Assembly (NCBI GenBank): GCA_017398555.1
Contig: JAFQFV010000037.1
Coordinates: 1 to 64,000, forward strand
Source of the DNA: Alistipes sp.
GTDB lineage: Bacteria; Bacteroidota; Bacteroidia; Bacteroidales; Rikenellaceae
Length of the DNA stretch: 64,000 nucleotides
Reading direction: 5' to 3'
In this document: one piece after another, positions 34,583-43,232 of the stretch
How the letters are laid out: every line of letters starts with the position of its first letter
Numbering within the stretch: the first letter of the stretch is position 1
The notes under the pieces: generated by a model
Told to the model about the DNA's origin: nothing
What the model saw: only the letters and a program-made list of their open reading frames with translations
Database searches by the model: none
Position numbers and translations under genes: made by a program

Positions 34583-35878
34583 TTATACCAACTCCGCAAA
34601 TAAATCATATTGGTCGGCACCTGTAATACGCACATCGTAGAAGCGACCCCTGAAGAGGCGCTTGCCGACAGATGCAACCTCAATAAATATCTCCTCATCC
34701 ACCTCCGGCGAGTCATACTGACTGCGGGCGATGTAGTAGTCACCTCTGCGCTCATCGATAATCACACGCTCAACGCGACCGATACGGGATGTGTTGTTAT
34801 CGAGTGAGATATCGCTCTGAATACGCATAATCTCCTCTGCGCGGTAGTTCTTCACACGCTCCGGAACATTATCCGAGAGCTTCTCGGCAGAGAATGTACC
34901 CTCCTCCTCCGAGTAAGGGAAGACACCGAGGCGCTCAAAACGCTGCTCACGCACAAAGTCACACAGCTCAGCAAAGTCCTCAGCGCTCTCATTTGGATAG
35001 CCGACAAGCATCGTCGTACGGATAGCTATATCGGGAATTGCAGCACGCAGACGAGCGAGCAGTTCAATCGCCTCCGCCTTAGTATGGCGACGGTGCATCA
35101 GCGAGAGCTGATTATCCGAGATGTGCTGAAGCGGAATATCGAGATACTTACAAATCTTCGGCTCGCGTGCCATAACATCAATAACCTCCTGCGGGAAGTC
35201 TGTCGGGTAGGCATAGTGCAGACGTATCCACTCAAGCCCCTCAATCCGGCAGAGCTTCTCAAGCAGTTGAGCGAGGCAACGCTTACCATAGAGATCCACG
35301 CCATAGTAGGTGGTATCCTGGGCGATAACCATAATCTCCTTCACGCCCTTTGCCACCAACTTCTCCGCCTCCTCCAACAGCTGCTCCATAGGCACCGAGA
35401 TATGCTTGCCGCGAATGCCCGGAATTGCGCAGTAGCCACAACGCCAATTACAACCCTCCGAAATCTTCAGGTAGGCGTAATGCTTTGGTGTAGAGAGGTT
35501 TCGCTCGGTAGAGTTCTTATCGTACTCGGCAGACAGAGCCTCAACTACACCCGACAAATCGCGTGCGCCGAAGTACTCATCCACCTCAGGAATCTCCTCT
35601 CGCAGATAGTCGGCATAGCGCTCCGAGAGGCAGCCGATGACAAAAAGTTTTTCAATCAACCCCTCATTCTTGGCACTCACCGCGTTAAAAATTGTATCGA
35701 TACTCTCCTGCTTGGCATCACCAATAAAGCCGCAGGTGTTGATAACGACAATCTTTGCATCTGTACTATCGCTATCGAACACTATCTCATACCCAGCCGC
35801 AGCAAGCTGTGCTGCGATATGCTCAGAATCGACACGGTTTTTGGCACAACCGAGAGTTATGACATTTATCTTCTTCAT
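34583..35878 (-). CDS. rimO: Ribosomal protein S12 methylthiotransferase RimO
   Basis: 431 residues. N-terminal UPF0004 domain with cysteine ligands of the auxiliary cluster (ITLGCAKNRVDSE, NTCGFIGDAK, IGCLSERY), radical SAM core with EGCNWRCGYCAIP (CxxxCxxC, about 142-154) and a C-terminal TRAM domain. It adds a methylthio group to an aspartate of S12 and needs two [4Fe-4S] clusters. The ITLGCAKNRVDSE start distinguishes RimO from MiaB. 12 nt after ftsY. Confidence 0.95.
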   Translation of the reverse strand: MKKINVITLGCAKNRVDSEHIAAQLAAAGYEIVFDSDSTDAKIVVINTCGFIGDAKQESIDTIFNAVSAKNEGLIEKLFVIGCLSERYADYLREEIPEVDEYFGARDLSGVVEALSAEYDKNSTERNLSTPKHYAYLKISEGCNWRCGYCAIPGIRGKHISVPMEQLLEEAEKLVAKGVKEIMVIAQDTTYYGVDLYGKRCLAQLLEKLCRIEGLEWIRLHYAYPTDFPQEVIDVMAREPKICKYLDIPLQHISDNQLSLMHRRHTKAEAIELLARLRAAIPDIAIRTTMLVGYPNESAEDFAELCDFVREQRFERLGVFPYSEEEGTFSAEKLSDNVPERVKNYRAEEIMRIQSDISLDNNTSRIGRVERVIIDERRGDYYIARSQYDSPEVDEEIFIEVASVGKRLFRGRFYDVRITGADQYDLFAELV

Positions 35879-35890
35879 TCAAATAGTCTT

Positions 35891-36886
35891 CTATTTTCCA
35901 AACAGAGCCCTCACAAATTCGTGACGGTCAAAAATCTTAAGTTGGTCTATACCCTCACCCACGCCGATATAACGAACAGGCACGCTGAATGAGTCGCTGA
36001 TACCGATAACCACGCCACCCTTTGCCGTACCGTCAAGCTTTGTGATGGCAAGCGATGTGACCTTTGTCGCTGCAGTAAACTGACGAGCCTGCTCAAAGGC
36101 GTTCTGCCCTGTCGAGCCGTCGAGCACAAGCATAACCTCGTGCGGAGCATCAGGAATAACCTTCGCCATAACGTTACGAATCTTTGTCAGCTCATTCATC
36201 AGACCCACCTTATTGTGCAGTCGGCCTGCAGTATCAATCAGCACCACATCGGCACCGTTTGCAACGGCACTCTTGAGTGTATCGTAGGCAACAGAAGCAG
36301 GGTCGGAACCCATCTGCTGGCTAATCATCGTAGCACCCGCACGCTCTGCCCAAACGGCGAGCTGGTCGATAGCCGCCGCACGGAATGTATCGGCAGCACC
36401 GATATAGACCTTCTTACCGGCACGCACAAGCTGCGCTGCGAGCTTACCGATAGTGGTTGTCTTACCGGCGCCATTGACACCCACAACCATAACCACATAC
36501 GGCATACCCTCCTTAACATCAAGACCGAAGTTTTCGACTTTACCCTCAGCCTCCTCCATCAGCAGTGCAATCTCATCGTAGAGGATACTCTGCAACTCGT
36601 CAGAGCCTACATACTTATCACGTGCCACACGTGCCTCGATGCGCTCAATAATCTTCACGGTGGTATCTACACCCACATCGGATGTAATGAGTACCTCCTC
36701 CAGCTCATCCAGCACCTCTGCATCCACGGTCGAACGACCTGCAACGGCACGCGCTATCTTTGAAAAGAAGCCCTCCTTGGTCTTCTCCAGGCCTGCATCC
36801 AAATCCTTACGATCCTGCGCTACAACATCACTCTGCAGCTGCTCATCTTCCTTTTTCTTACTCTTAAAAAGATCAAAAAATCCCAT
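35891..36886 (-). CDS. ftsY: Signal recognition particle receptor FtsY
   Basis: 331 residues. Short charged N terminus ([16 protein letters not shown]), then the NG domain: [16 protein letters not shown] (G1, about 117-132), DTAGRLHNK (G3), [10 protein letters not shown] (G4, about 276-285) and the closing [11 protein letters not shown]. FtsY docks the SRP-ribosome complex at the membrane. The long acidic A domain of E. coli FtsY is absent, as in most Bacteroidota. First gene of the operon ftsY-rimO-Sel1-acetyltransferase-gcvT; a minus-strand -7 box lies 29 nt upstream. Confidence 0.95.
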   Translation of the reverse strand: MGFFDLFKSKKKEDEQLQSDVVAQDRKDLDAGLEKTKEGFFSKIARAVAGRSTVDAEVLDELEEVLITSDVGVDTTVKIIERIEARVARDKYVGSDELQSILYDEIALLMEEAEGKVENFGLDVKEGMPYVVMVVGVNGAGKTTTIGKLAAQLVRAGKKVYIGAADTFRAAAIDQLAVWAERAGATMISQQMGSDPASVAYDTLKSAVANGADVVLIDTAGRLHNKVGLMNELTKIRNVMAKVIPDAPHEVMLVLDGSTGQNAFEQARQFTAATKVTSLAITKLDGTAKGGVVIGISDSFSVPVRYIGVGEGIDQLKIFDRHEFVRALFGK

Positions 36887-36914
36887 AATAGAAACATTCT
36901 GTGTAAATCAATGC

Positions 36915-36922
36915 AAATATAG
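36915..36922 (-). promoter_or_regulatory. Candidate -7 box of ftsY operon
   Basis: Minus-strand TATATTTG, 29 nt before the ftsY start. No consensus -33 element. Confidence 0.45.
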
Positions 36923-36957
36923 TAAAAATTACTATATTTCAGCCTCCATATAGGCAT

Positions 36958-37004
36958 AAAAAATATTCCGATAGCAGGCTATGCTGTCATCGGAATATTT
37001 TTCA
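36958..37004 (-). terminator. Terminator of sulfatase gene
   Basis: Inverted repeat AAAAATATTCCGAT with ATCGGAATATTTTT around a smaller GCA...TG stem. It ends in a T-run on the minus strand, 18 nt after the sulfatase stop, and also shields ftsY from read-through. Confidence 0.8.
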
Positions 37005-37021
37005 GCTATTCGACACCGCTA

Positions 37022-38581
37022 CTAAGGGTAGGTAATTTCAAGTTGGAATAGCGGATTTTCAATCTCTGTGTGCGACTCTTTTATGGCTCGCCACATAGCC
37101 TTTACCACCTGTTGTTTTTCGGCTGCCAAATCACGCTCCTCTCGCGGATCATTCACAATATCAAAGAGTTGCATTGTCGTATTTCCATCGGCAACATCGG
37201 TCACAAGACCCTTCCACTGCCCCATTCTCACGCTCAGCCAACCCCTATCTTTCCTAAATGGCGGGAACTCCCAATAGAGGTACTTATGCTCCTTTTGGCG
37301 GCCACCGACAAGTGTCGGCAGCAGTGATATTCCGTCACCCTTTGGCGCCTTAACACCCGCAATATCGCAGAGCGTCGGCATAACATCGGGGAAGTAGCCG
37401 ATATGGTCACTCACCGTCGGGGTTATTCTATCGCCCCACGCAACGATAAACGGCATACGGATACCGCCCTCGTGCAGCGAACGCTTTGTCCAGCCACGAT
37501 CGCTACGGAACGGGTGGGCGCAGTCAAACCAATTGGTATTTGTGTAGCTGTTATGGGTCGGGCCGTTATCGCTCGTAACCATTATTATCGTATTGTCATA
37601 CAGACCTTTAGCCTTCAGCAACTCGACAAGTTTTCCAATCTGAAAATCGAGATACGATATCATCGCCGCGTATGTCGCCTTCGGGTAGCGCGTAGGGAAA
37701 TAACCCTTACCCAAATAGACGGGCTGCTCATCGCCAAACTTCTCGACATACTTCGCCACCCACTCATCCGGAGCCGAGAGGGCACTATGCGGAATTGTTG
37801 TGGTCCACATCAAGAAGAAGTTTTCATCGGCACTATCCTCAACAAATCGCTCAATGCGCTCATAAATTGCATCGGGGCTGTATGTCGGGCCTGTGAACTT
37901 CTTGTAACTCGCACTATCATAAGGGTCTGCGCCCTTGTCGAGCTTATCTCCCAAATTCATCCTCGGATTGGCTGTATATTCCCTCTCCAAACCGTTGTAG
38001 AGGAACGGCGGATAGTAGCACTGCGCCATACGCTGACACAGATAGCCATAGAAGTAGTCAAAACCCATATCAAGCGGGGTGCTCTTCGAGTTTACGCCAC
38101 CCAAACCCCACTTACCAATCAGCGCCGTGCGATAGCCCGCATCACGCATAACGGTCGCAAGTGTCGTTGTCCCCTCAGTAAGCGGTGCCTGACCCTCAAG
38201 CTCAGGGTTGGCACGCATCGCATCTATGCTCCACACATCGCCACGGCCTACCATCTCATCATTCGAGCGAATCTGCGCATGTCCCGAATGTAGCCCCGTC
38301 ATCAGCGTACAACGCGACGGAGCCGAGACAGGCGCACCGGCATACATATCTGTAAAACGGACACCGCGAGCCGCCAACGCATCTATATTCGGCGTCTCGA
38401 TTTTGGTCTGTCCATAACAGCCAAAGTCGCCATAGCCCGCATCATCCAGCAGGATAAATACCACATTTGGCCGCTGATTATCACACTTCTTGCTGCACTT
38501 GCCGACATTTGCAGCCTCTGCTTGCGCCGTTGCCACCATCGCACACGCCATAGCCGCAACCGCTGCTCGATTCTCTCTCAT
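37022..38581 (-). CDS. Sulfatase, S-type (formylglycine-dependent), exported
   Basis: 519 residues. Signal peptide at about 1-23. The alkaline-phosphatase fold has the metal-binding FILLDDAGYGDFG (about 42-54) and the active-site SAPSR (Ser86 to Arg90), so formylglycine is made from serine, which requires the anaerobic radical SAM maturase anSME. TSDNGPTHNSY and GEFP-like C-terminal segments (YWEFPPFRKDRGW) are typical of family S1 sulfatases. It removes sulfate esters from glycans such as mucin or glycosaminoglycans; the substrate is not determinable here. Not inside a SusCD locus. No anSME gene in the window. Confidence 0.92.
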   Translation of the reverse strand: MRENRAAVAAMACAMVATAQAEAANVGKCSKKCDNQRPNVVFILLDDAGYGDFGCYGQTKIETPNIDALAARGVRFTDMYAGAPVSAPSRCTLMTGLHSGHAQIRSNDEMVGRGDVWSIDAMRANPELEGQAPLTEGTTTLATVMRDAGYRTALIGKWGLGGVNSKSTPLDMGFDYFYGYLCQRMAQCYYPPFLYNGLEREYTANPRMNLGDKLDKGADPYDSASYKKFTGPTYSPDAIYERIERFVEDSADENFFLMWTTTIPHSALSAPDEWVAKYVEKFGDEQPVYLGKGYFPTRYPKATYAAMISYLDFQIGKLVELLKAKGLYDNTIIMVTSDNGPTHNSYTNTNWFDCAHPFRSDRGWTKRSLHEGGIRMPFIVAWGDRITPTVSDHIGYFPDVMPTLCDIAGVKAPKGDGISLLPTLVGGRQKEHKYLYWEFPPFRKDRGWLSVRMGQWKGLVTDVADGNTTMQLFDIVNDPREERDLAAEKQQVVKAMWRAIKESHTEIENPLFQLEITYP

Positions 38582-38603
38582 AAATAGGTATGGTTATCTG
38601 TCA

Positions 38604-38611
38604 CAAATATA
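38604..38611 (-). promoter_or_regulatory. Candidate -7 box of sulfatase gene
   Basis: Minus-strand TATATTTG, 22 nt before the sulfatase start; weak -33. It is divergent from the tRNA promoter at 38630. Confidence 0.45.
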
Positions 38612-38629
38612 ACATTTTTCCATAAAAGA

Positions 38630-38661
38630 TTTGCACCATTTACACATTTTTCCTATCTTTG
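38630..38661 (+). promoter_or_regulatory. Promoter of tRNA (CAT)
   Basis: TTTG (38630-38633), 20 nt, TATCTTTG (38654-38661), 29 nt before the tRNA. Confidence 0.75.
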
Positions 38662-38690
38662 TCGCCGTAAAATTTACAAAAAATTTTTCA

Positions 38691-38764
38691 GGACCCATAG
38701 CTCAGTCGGTTAGAGCAGCGGACTCATAATCCGAAGGTCGTGGGATCATGCCCCTCTGGGTCCA
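38691..38764 (+). tRNA. tRNA with CAT anticodon (Met, or Ile2), unusual T-loop
   Basis: 74 nt. Acceptor GGACCCA/TGGGTCC, discriminator A, anticodon loop CTCATAA. The T-arm is GTGGG-ATCATGC-CCCTC: the loop lacks T54 and A58 of the normal TTCGANT and the stem has one T-T mismatch. It could be elongator tRNA-Met, or tRNA-Ile2 if C34 is changed to lysidine; this cannot be settled here. Confidence 0.85.
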
Positions 38765-38765
38765 C

Positions 38766-38796
38766 AAGGCTTCGCCAGTTGGCGAGGCCTTTTTTT
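38766..38796 (+). terminator. Terminator of tRNA (CAT)
   Basis: Hairpin AAGGCTTCGCC-AGTT-GGCGAGGCCTT followed by a T-run, 1 nt past the discriminator base. Confidence 0.85.
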
Positions 38797-38829
38797 GTTG
38801 CCATATATGCGGATGCAACGAAAATTTTG

Positions 38830-38837
38830 TAACTTTG
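38830..38837 (+). promoter_or_regulatory. -7 box of patB-like gene, leaderless layout
   Basis: TAACTTTG, then TGGT, then ATG at 38842. Four bases separate box and start codon. The -33 region is poor. Confidence 0.5.
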
Positions 38838-38841
38838 TGGT

Positions 38842-40020
38842 ATGAAGTACAACTTTGACCAGATTATTGACCGCCGAGGTTCGGGAGCTATCAAGTGTGA
38901 CGGACTCGAGCAGTGGTATGGCAACAGCGAGCTGCTGCCTATGTGGGTTGCAGATATGGACTTTGCAACGCCCGACTTTATCATCGACGCTATCAAGGCG
39001 CGACTTGAGCACCCCATTTTCGGCTACACAATGGAGCCTGAACGCTACCGCAAGGCGATTATCAGCTGGATTGCCTCGCACCATAATTGGCAGATAGAGA
39101 GCGATTGGATATGCTACATCCCCGGCATTGTCAAGGGTATCGCAATGGCGATGGTGTCACTACTCAAGGTGGGCGACAAGGTTATCATTCAGCCGCCCGT
39201 ATATCACCCCTTCCGCAACGTGGCTACGCACAACGGTTTTGAGGTTGTCGAGAACCCGCTGCGTCGCACCGAGAGTGGTAGCTATGAGATTGACTTTGAG
39301 AATCTTGAGGCGGTTGCTGACAGCCGTTGCAAGATGCTCATCCTTGCCAATCCGCACAACCCTGTGGGTATTCTCTGGAGCCGCGAGACGCTCGTTCGCC
39401 TTGCCGACTTCTGCCTGAGCCGCGGCATTATCGTAATCTCAGACGAGATTCACTGCGACATGGCACTTTGGGGTAAAAAGCATATCCCGTTTGCATCGGT
39501 CAGCGACAAAGCCGCCGAGTGCAGCATCACCTTCGGCGCACCATCAAAGACATTTAACATCGCAGGCATTGTCACCTCCTACGCCATCGTGCCAAATGAG
39601 AGCCTTCGCGAGAAGTTCTTCGGTTGGATGGGCGGCAACGAGCTCAACCAGCCCGACATCTTCGCTCCTATAGCCACCGTGGTAGCCTTCGAAAATGGCG
39701 AGCCGTGGAGAGTGCAGATGCTCAAATATGTGGAGGAGAATATCGAATTTACAATCGACTTCTGCCGCAAATATATCCCGCAGATAACCCCTATCCGCCC
39801 CGAAGCCTCGTTCCTCGTATGGCTCGACTGCCGAGAGCTAAACCTCAGCCACACAGAGCTCGTCGAGCTGTTTGAAAACAGGGCAAAACTCGCCCTTAAC
39901 AGCGGCGCCATCTTCGGCACCCAGGGCGAAGGATTTATGCGCCTCAACGTCGGCACACCACGCTCCGTTCTCGAACAAGCCCTACAGCAACTAAAGGCAG
40001 CTATTGCAGATTTAGGATAG
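38842..40020 (+). CDS. patB: PatB/MalY-type cystathionine beta-lyase (PLP aminotransferase fold)
   Basis: 392 residues. Fold-type I PLP enzyme: MWVADMDFATPDFI (about 34-47) is the PatB/MalY signature, then NPHNPVGILWSRE (about 171-183), SDEIHCDMALWG (about 202-213) and the PLP lysine in GAPSKTFNIAG (about 233-243). These enzymes cleave cystathionine or cysteine S-conjugates to pyruvate, ammonia and a thiol. No regulator domain. It follows the tRNA and its terminator, and a repeat island follows it. Confidence 0.9.
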   Translation: MKYNFDQIIDRRGSGAIKCDGLEQWYGNSELLPMWVADMDFATPDFIIDAIKARLEHPIFGYTMEPERYRKAIISWIASHHNWQIESDWICYIPGIVKGIAMAMVSLLKVGDKVIIQPPVYHPFRNVATHNGFEVVENPLRRTESGSYEIDFENLEAVADSRCKMLILANPHNPVGILWSRETLVRLADFCLSRGIIVISDEIHCDMALWGKKHIPFASVSDKAAECSITFGAPSKTFNIAGIVTSYAIVPNESLREKFFGWMGGNELNQPDIFAPIATVVAFENGEPWRVQMLKYVEENIEFTIDFCRKYIPQITPIRPEASFLVWLDCRELNLSHTELVELFENRAKLALNSGAIFGTQGEGFMRLNVGTPRSVLEQALQQLKAAIADLG

Positions 40021-40089
40021 CCAGAGGCTACGCAGTACTGCCCGCACAGTACTGCCCGCTTTTTCGAGAAAAAGCAGGGCGTGCAAAAA
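40021..40089 (+). repeat. Left boundary of repeat island at 40 kb
   Basis: GGCTACGCAGTAC, two GCAGTACTGC or CAGTACTGCCCGC strings and the hairpin GCTTTTTC-GA-GAAAAAGC, shared with 23071-23125. It directly follows the patB stop and may also act as its terminator. Confidence 0.6.
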
Positions 40090-40245
40090 GCTTTCTGCGA
40101 AACTCCGTTTCGCTTGTAGGCTGTTGCGAGAATAACGTTGTCTGCGACAATAGAAAAACAGCAAGAGCAGTAGTTTGTAAGCAAGCTTACACTACCGCTC
40201 TTTCTATTTTTACTATCCTTGCGGATAGCAGTTATTCTCGAAAAA
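40090..40245 (+). repeat. Structured repeat R1, copy 3
   Basis: Closing stem CGAGAATAAC (40127-40136) with GTTATTCTCG (40231-40240); inner hairpins identical to copy 1. The upstream hairpin is GCGAAAC-TCC-GTTTCGC (40097-40113) instead of CCAAAAC-TTC-GTTTTGG, with paired changes at two positions. Confidence 0.8.
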
Positions 40246-40435
40246 AAATCAAAACAGAGTTTTGTTCTCTGCCAAATCCAAAAACAAACGGCTGATACTA
40301 ATACTTTACAAAATATTTACATTTCCCCCAAACCCCCTTTTGAAAAAAGGGGGCTTAGTCGCAGAGTTCCTCTGCTCCGGGTGCAACAATTAAGCGGGTT
40401 TCCTTGCTACGCAGTACAGCTAACGCAGTAAAAGC
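40246..40435 (+). repeat. R1 trailing segment, copy 2
   Basis: Matches 158-350 closely. Hairpin CCCCCTTTT-GAA-AAAAGGGGG (40333-40353) and GCAGAG-TTC-CTCTGC. No gene is visible. Confidence 0.7.
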
Positions 40436-40470
40436 AAACCAGAGTTCACACTCCGCTCAATCTGTGCACT

Positions 40471-40597
40471 CATTTGTCGTCAAAAGGTAGTAGTAGCAAC
40501 GCTCGGCGAAATTGAACACGATGGGCTGTACTAAGCGTACTGCCCATTGTAGGCATATTTCGTTAGCGGAAGCTAATGCTGCCTTTTCACGACAAAT
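40471..40597 (+). repeat. Structured repeat R2, unit D
   Basis: Arms CATTTGTCGTCA and CACGACAAAT. Central hairpin CGATGGGC-TGTAC...GTACT-GCCCATTG. Same subfamily as A3 (ACGCTCGGC, TTAGCGGAAG). Its last base touches the stop codon of the gene at 40597. Leader at 40441-40470. Confidence 0.75.
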
Positions 40598-42402
40598 TAA
40601 CAATCCTCACTACGCGCCGCAGTAGTATCAATCAATGTATATACCTGAGTATAAGGCACATCAGTCTTACCCACGCCCTTACGCATCATGGATTTGAGTT
40701 GGTCGAGGTGGGTATAATAGATGTCGCGCGGGAGGGCTTTATGGCGGCGGCAGATGGTAGCGGCGAGGCCGACGACCTCGCCCATCATTGCTGTTGTGCG
40801 CATAACGCGAACCGTTCCGAGGGCGATATGGCTGACGGAGATATTTCGACCCGCCATAAACATATTTTCGACATCCTTCGAGTAGAAGCAGCGGTATGGT
40901 ATCGGATAGAAGCCCATCGGGTCGAGATGTCCGCAAGAGAGGTACTCCTGACCGGGGAAGAGTCGGCTATTCTCGGGGTCCGGATAGTGCTGGTCGATAT
41001 ACCACGAGGTAGATGTCGAGCCATCGGGATAGATGACGTTATTTTTCAAATCCTGCTCGCGCAGCACAAACTCCCCTATCAGGCGGCGGGATTCACGTTT
41101 TCCTGCCACGTGGCTTACCCAGCCGAGGTAGCTATTAGCGTAATCCTCCCTCTTGGAGTATCTATTTTTGAGATAAGACCAATTTGAGTACGCCACATAC
41201 ATTCCGTAGTCGCGGATACGCTCGGCATCAGCAATCTGATCATCGCGCATACCCACCTCCCAATACCACTGACCACGGCGTACAACCTGCACACTCTGCT
41301 CGTCAATCTTAAGGCCCCAATCAATATCAGGGAATGGTCTATCTACCTCATCTTCAAGGCAATACCACTGCAGCGATGCACCCATAGTCATACCATCGGC
41401 TGTTTGCGGCGCTGACGGCTCTCCATACTCACTCTGTGCCTCACGACCCATATGCCACTCTGCACCTGCGAGCACTCCAAGAGTTGCATCGCCCGTACAA
41501 TCGGCAAACAGGCGACCCTTTATGCGGATACGGCTATGGTTCATCACATCGGTAGCAACGAGAGAGGCTATTCTATTCTCGCGCTTTGTCACCTCAGTTA
41601 CTCGGTAGCCCATAAAGAGGGTTATACGGCGCTCGGCAAGCACAGCGGCCAACTTCTTTTCATCCTCATAGACCTCTGCAGGGCGGGCATTTCCCTTTGT
41701 CACGGGGGCAAACTCGTTGAGCAGGTAGCCGAGTGACGGATAGAGACCTATATTTAATCTACCGCCAAGACCCACACGAATCTCGGAGGAGTTATTACCA
41801 CCCAACACCTCACGATCCTGAATAAGCGCCACGCGAGAGCCCGTGCGCGCAGCAGCTATAGCTGCACACATACCCGCCACGCCACCGCCAACAACAACAA
41901 AGTCGAATGACCCCGCACTCTTTGGCGCAGATGGCAGTTTGAGCAGGCGCCTACGAAGGGCTTTGTAGCTCTGCAAATCATCCTTCGGAGGTTTTGGGTT
42001 TGTGGTGAGCAGTATAGCATCAAAGCGACCGTCAAAGCCCGTAAGGTCACGCACCGTAACGCTATGTTCCCCCGCTGTAAGCTCTACAGCCACACCACGC
42101 TGCCAATGCCACTCGGAGTTTTGATTGCCGAAAACGCCCACGCTCTGCCCATCGACAAAGACCTCAAAAAGGCCCGGTGTAGGTGCATCAGACCAATATT
42201 TAGTCCAATTTCGGGTGCGAACAAAGATGTTATACCGACCCGCAGTTGCCACCGTAAAGGTTGTCTTGGCATCCTCAACGGGGATACCCAGACCGTGAGC
42301 GAGCAGATATGTAGAGCCCATAAGGTCAAAGAATTGGCGGTCGGCACTCCAACCTCCGCGCTGGTCGAACATTGACGCCAGCAGAAGCAGTGAACTATCC
42401 AT
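40597..42402 (-). CDS. FAD-dependent oxidoreductase with N-terminal beta-sandwich domain
   Basis: 601 residues. The N-terminal region (about 5-135; FDQRGGWSADRQFFDLMGS, AGRYNIFVRTRNW, VFVDGQSVGVFG) is a carbohydrate-module-like sandwich. It is followed by the PF12831-type flavoprotein with FVVVGGGVAGMCAAIAAARTG (about 148-168), LGGNNSSEIRVGLGG and the C-terminal GRNISVSHIALGTVRVMRTTAMMGE. This architecture occurs in polysaccharide-degrading Bacteroidota and usually has a signal peptide; here MDSSLLLLASMFDQ leaves almost none. Substrate unknown. The start at 42402 follows a minus-strand -7 box; the next upstream Met (42453) would overlap the divergent promoter. Confidence 0.82.
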   Translation of the reverse strand: MDSSLLLLASMFDQRGGWSADRQFFDLMGSTYLLAHGLGIPVEDAKTTFTVATAGRYNIFVRTRNWTKYWSDAPTPGLFEVFVDGQSVGVFGNQNSEWHWQRGVAVELTAGEHSVTVRDLTGFDGRFDAILLTTNPKPPKDDLQSYKALRRRLLKLPSAPKSAGSFDFVVVGGGVAGMCAAIAAARTGSRVALIQDREVLGGNNSSEIRVGLGGRLNIGLYPSLGYLLNEFAPVTKGNARPAEVYEDEKKLAAVLAERRITLFMGYRVTEVTKRENRIASLVATDVMNHSRIRIKGRLFADCTGDATLGVLAGAEWHMGREAQSEYGEPSAPQTADGMTMGASLQWYCLEDEVDRPFPDIDWGLKIDEQSVQVVRRGQWYWEVGMRDDQIADAERIRDYGMYVAYSNWSYLKNRYSKREDYANSYLGWVSHVAGKRESRRLIGEFVLREQDLKNNVIYPDGSTSTSWYIDQHYPDPENSRLFPGQEYLSCGHLDPMGFYPIPYRCFYSKDVENMFMAGRNISVSHIALGTVRVMRTTAMMGEVVGLAATICRRHKALPRDIYYTHLDQLKSMMRKGVGKTDVPYTQVYTLIDTTAARSEDC

Positions 42403-42422
42403 AGCTAGAGTTTTTTGTACTA

Positions 42423-42453
42423 CAAATGTACAAACTTCTTTGCAGTTGAACAA
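42423..42453 (-). promoter_or_regulatory. Promoter of FAD oxidoreductase gene
   Basis: Minus strand TTG (42451-42453), 20 nt, TACATTTG (42423-42430), 20 nt before the start. It overlaps the divergent promoter of the GDSL gene. Confidence 0.55.
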
Positions 42454-42470
42454 GAAAAGTTATATCTTTG
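42439..42470 (+). promoter_or_regulatory. Promoter of GDSL hydrolase-pepC genes
   Basis: TTTG (42439-42442), 20 nt, TATCTTTG (42463-42470), 16 nt before the start at 42487. Confidence 0.7.
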
Positions 42471-42486
42471 TAAAAACCGATGTACC

Positions 42487-43224
42487 ATGAAACAGCTACT
42501 AATTCTATTTGCAGCGCTCTTTACCCTTAGCTGCGCATCAAAATCATCAGAGAATGTACCGAGCGATAAGTACACCGTCGAGGGTACTATTGCTGTGAGC
42601 AAAGAGTGCGATTTGAAGTGGATTACTCGCTATGAGGAGAAGGATATTCAGGCACTGCGCGACCGAGCAGCCGTTGAGCCTGCCGAGTGCGATGTGATGT
42701 TCTTCGGCAGCTCCTCTATCCGTATGTGGAAGAGTCTTAAGGAGGATTTCGCTCCGCTGACCGTTGTCAATCGCGGTTATGGAGGTGCTACACTGCGTGA
42801 CCTTCACTACAACTACAAGACCGTAATGGCGCACTATAAGCCAAAGGCCTTTGTATTCTACTGCGACAACGACCTGAGGACAAAGCCGAAGGTCGATATT
42901 CCTGTAGGCGAATTGTTCGACCTTGTCCGTCTGTTATTCAACCGATTAGAGCAGGACTATCCGGGTGTTCCCGTATATTTTCTTGCTATGAAGCACAACG
43001 AACGCCGCGAGGCTATACGTGACCGTCAGGTGGTATATAACTCGCTGATAAAGGAGTATGCCGAGCGCAGCAGCAATCAGGTGATATATGTCGATACCTG
43101 CACCCCTCTGCTTACGGAGGATGGCAAGATAGACGCAACCAAGTTCCTTGACGACAAACTGCACCTTAACGAGAAAGGCTATGCAGAGTGGGTAAAGGTT
43201 CTCAAACCGATGCTTATTAAATAG
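42487..43224 (+). CDS. SGNH/GDSL-family hydrolase, lipoprotein
   Basis: 245 residues. Lipobox FTLSCASK (Cys about 18), so exported and lipidated. The SGNH fold shows block I VMFFGSSSIRMW (about 74-85), block II NRGYGGATLRDL, block III FVFYCDNDL and the Asp/His dyad in DDKLHLNEKG near the C terminus. It probably removes acyl or acetyl esters from a glycan or lipid. The frame can be opened at 42415, but that would include the promoter; MKQLLILFAALF begins the signal peptide. 8 nt before pepC, so probably co-transcribed. Confidence 0.85.
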   Translation: MKQLLILFAALFTLSCASKSSENVPSDKYTVEGTIAVSKECDLKWITRYEEKDIQALRDRAAVEPAECDVMFFGSSSIRMWKSLKEDFAPLTVVNRGYGGATLRDLHYNYKTVMAHYKPKAFVFYCDNDLRTKPKVDIPVGELFDLVRLLFNRLEQDYPGVPVYFLAMKHNERREAIRDRQVVYNSLIKEYAERSSNQVIYVDTCTPLLTEDGKIDATKFLDDKLHLNEKGYAEWVKVLKPMLIK

Positions 43225-43232
43225 TTACAGAT

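Noticed and set aside
35084-35992. 302-residue frame antisense to rimO and the end of ftsY
   Set aside because: Shadow of a confident gene; no domain or promoter.
37403-38293. 296-residue frame antisense to the sulfatase gene
   Set aside because: Shadow frame; the sulfatase has all catalytic motifs.
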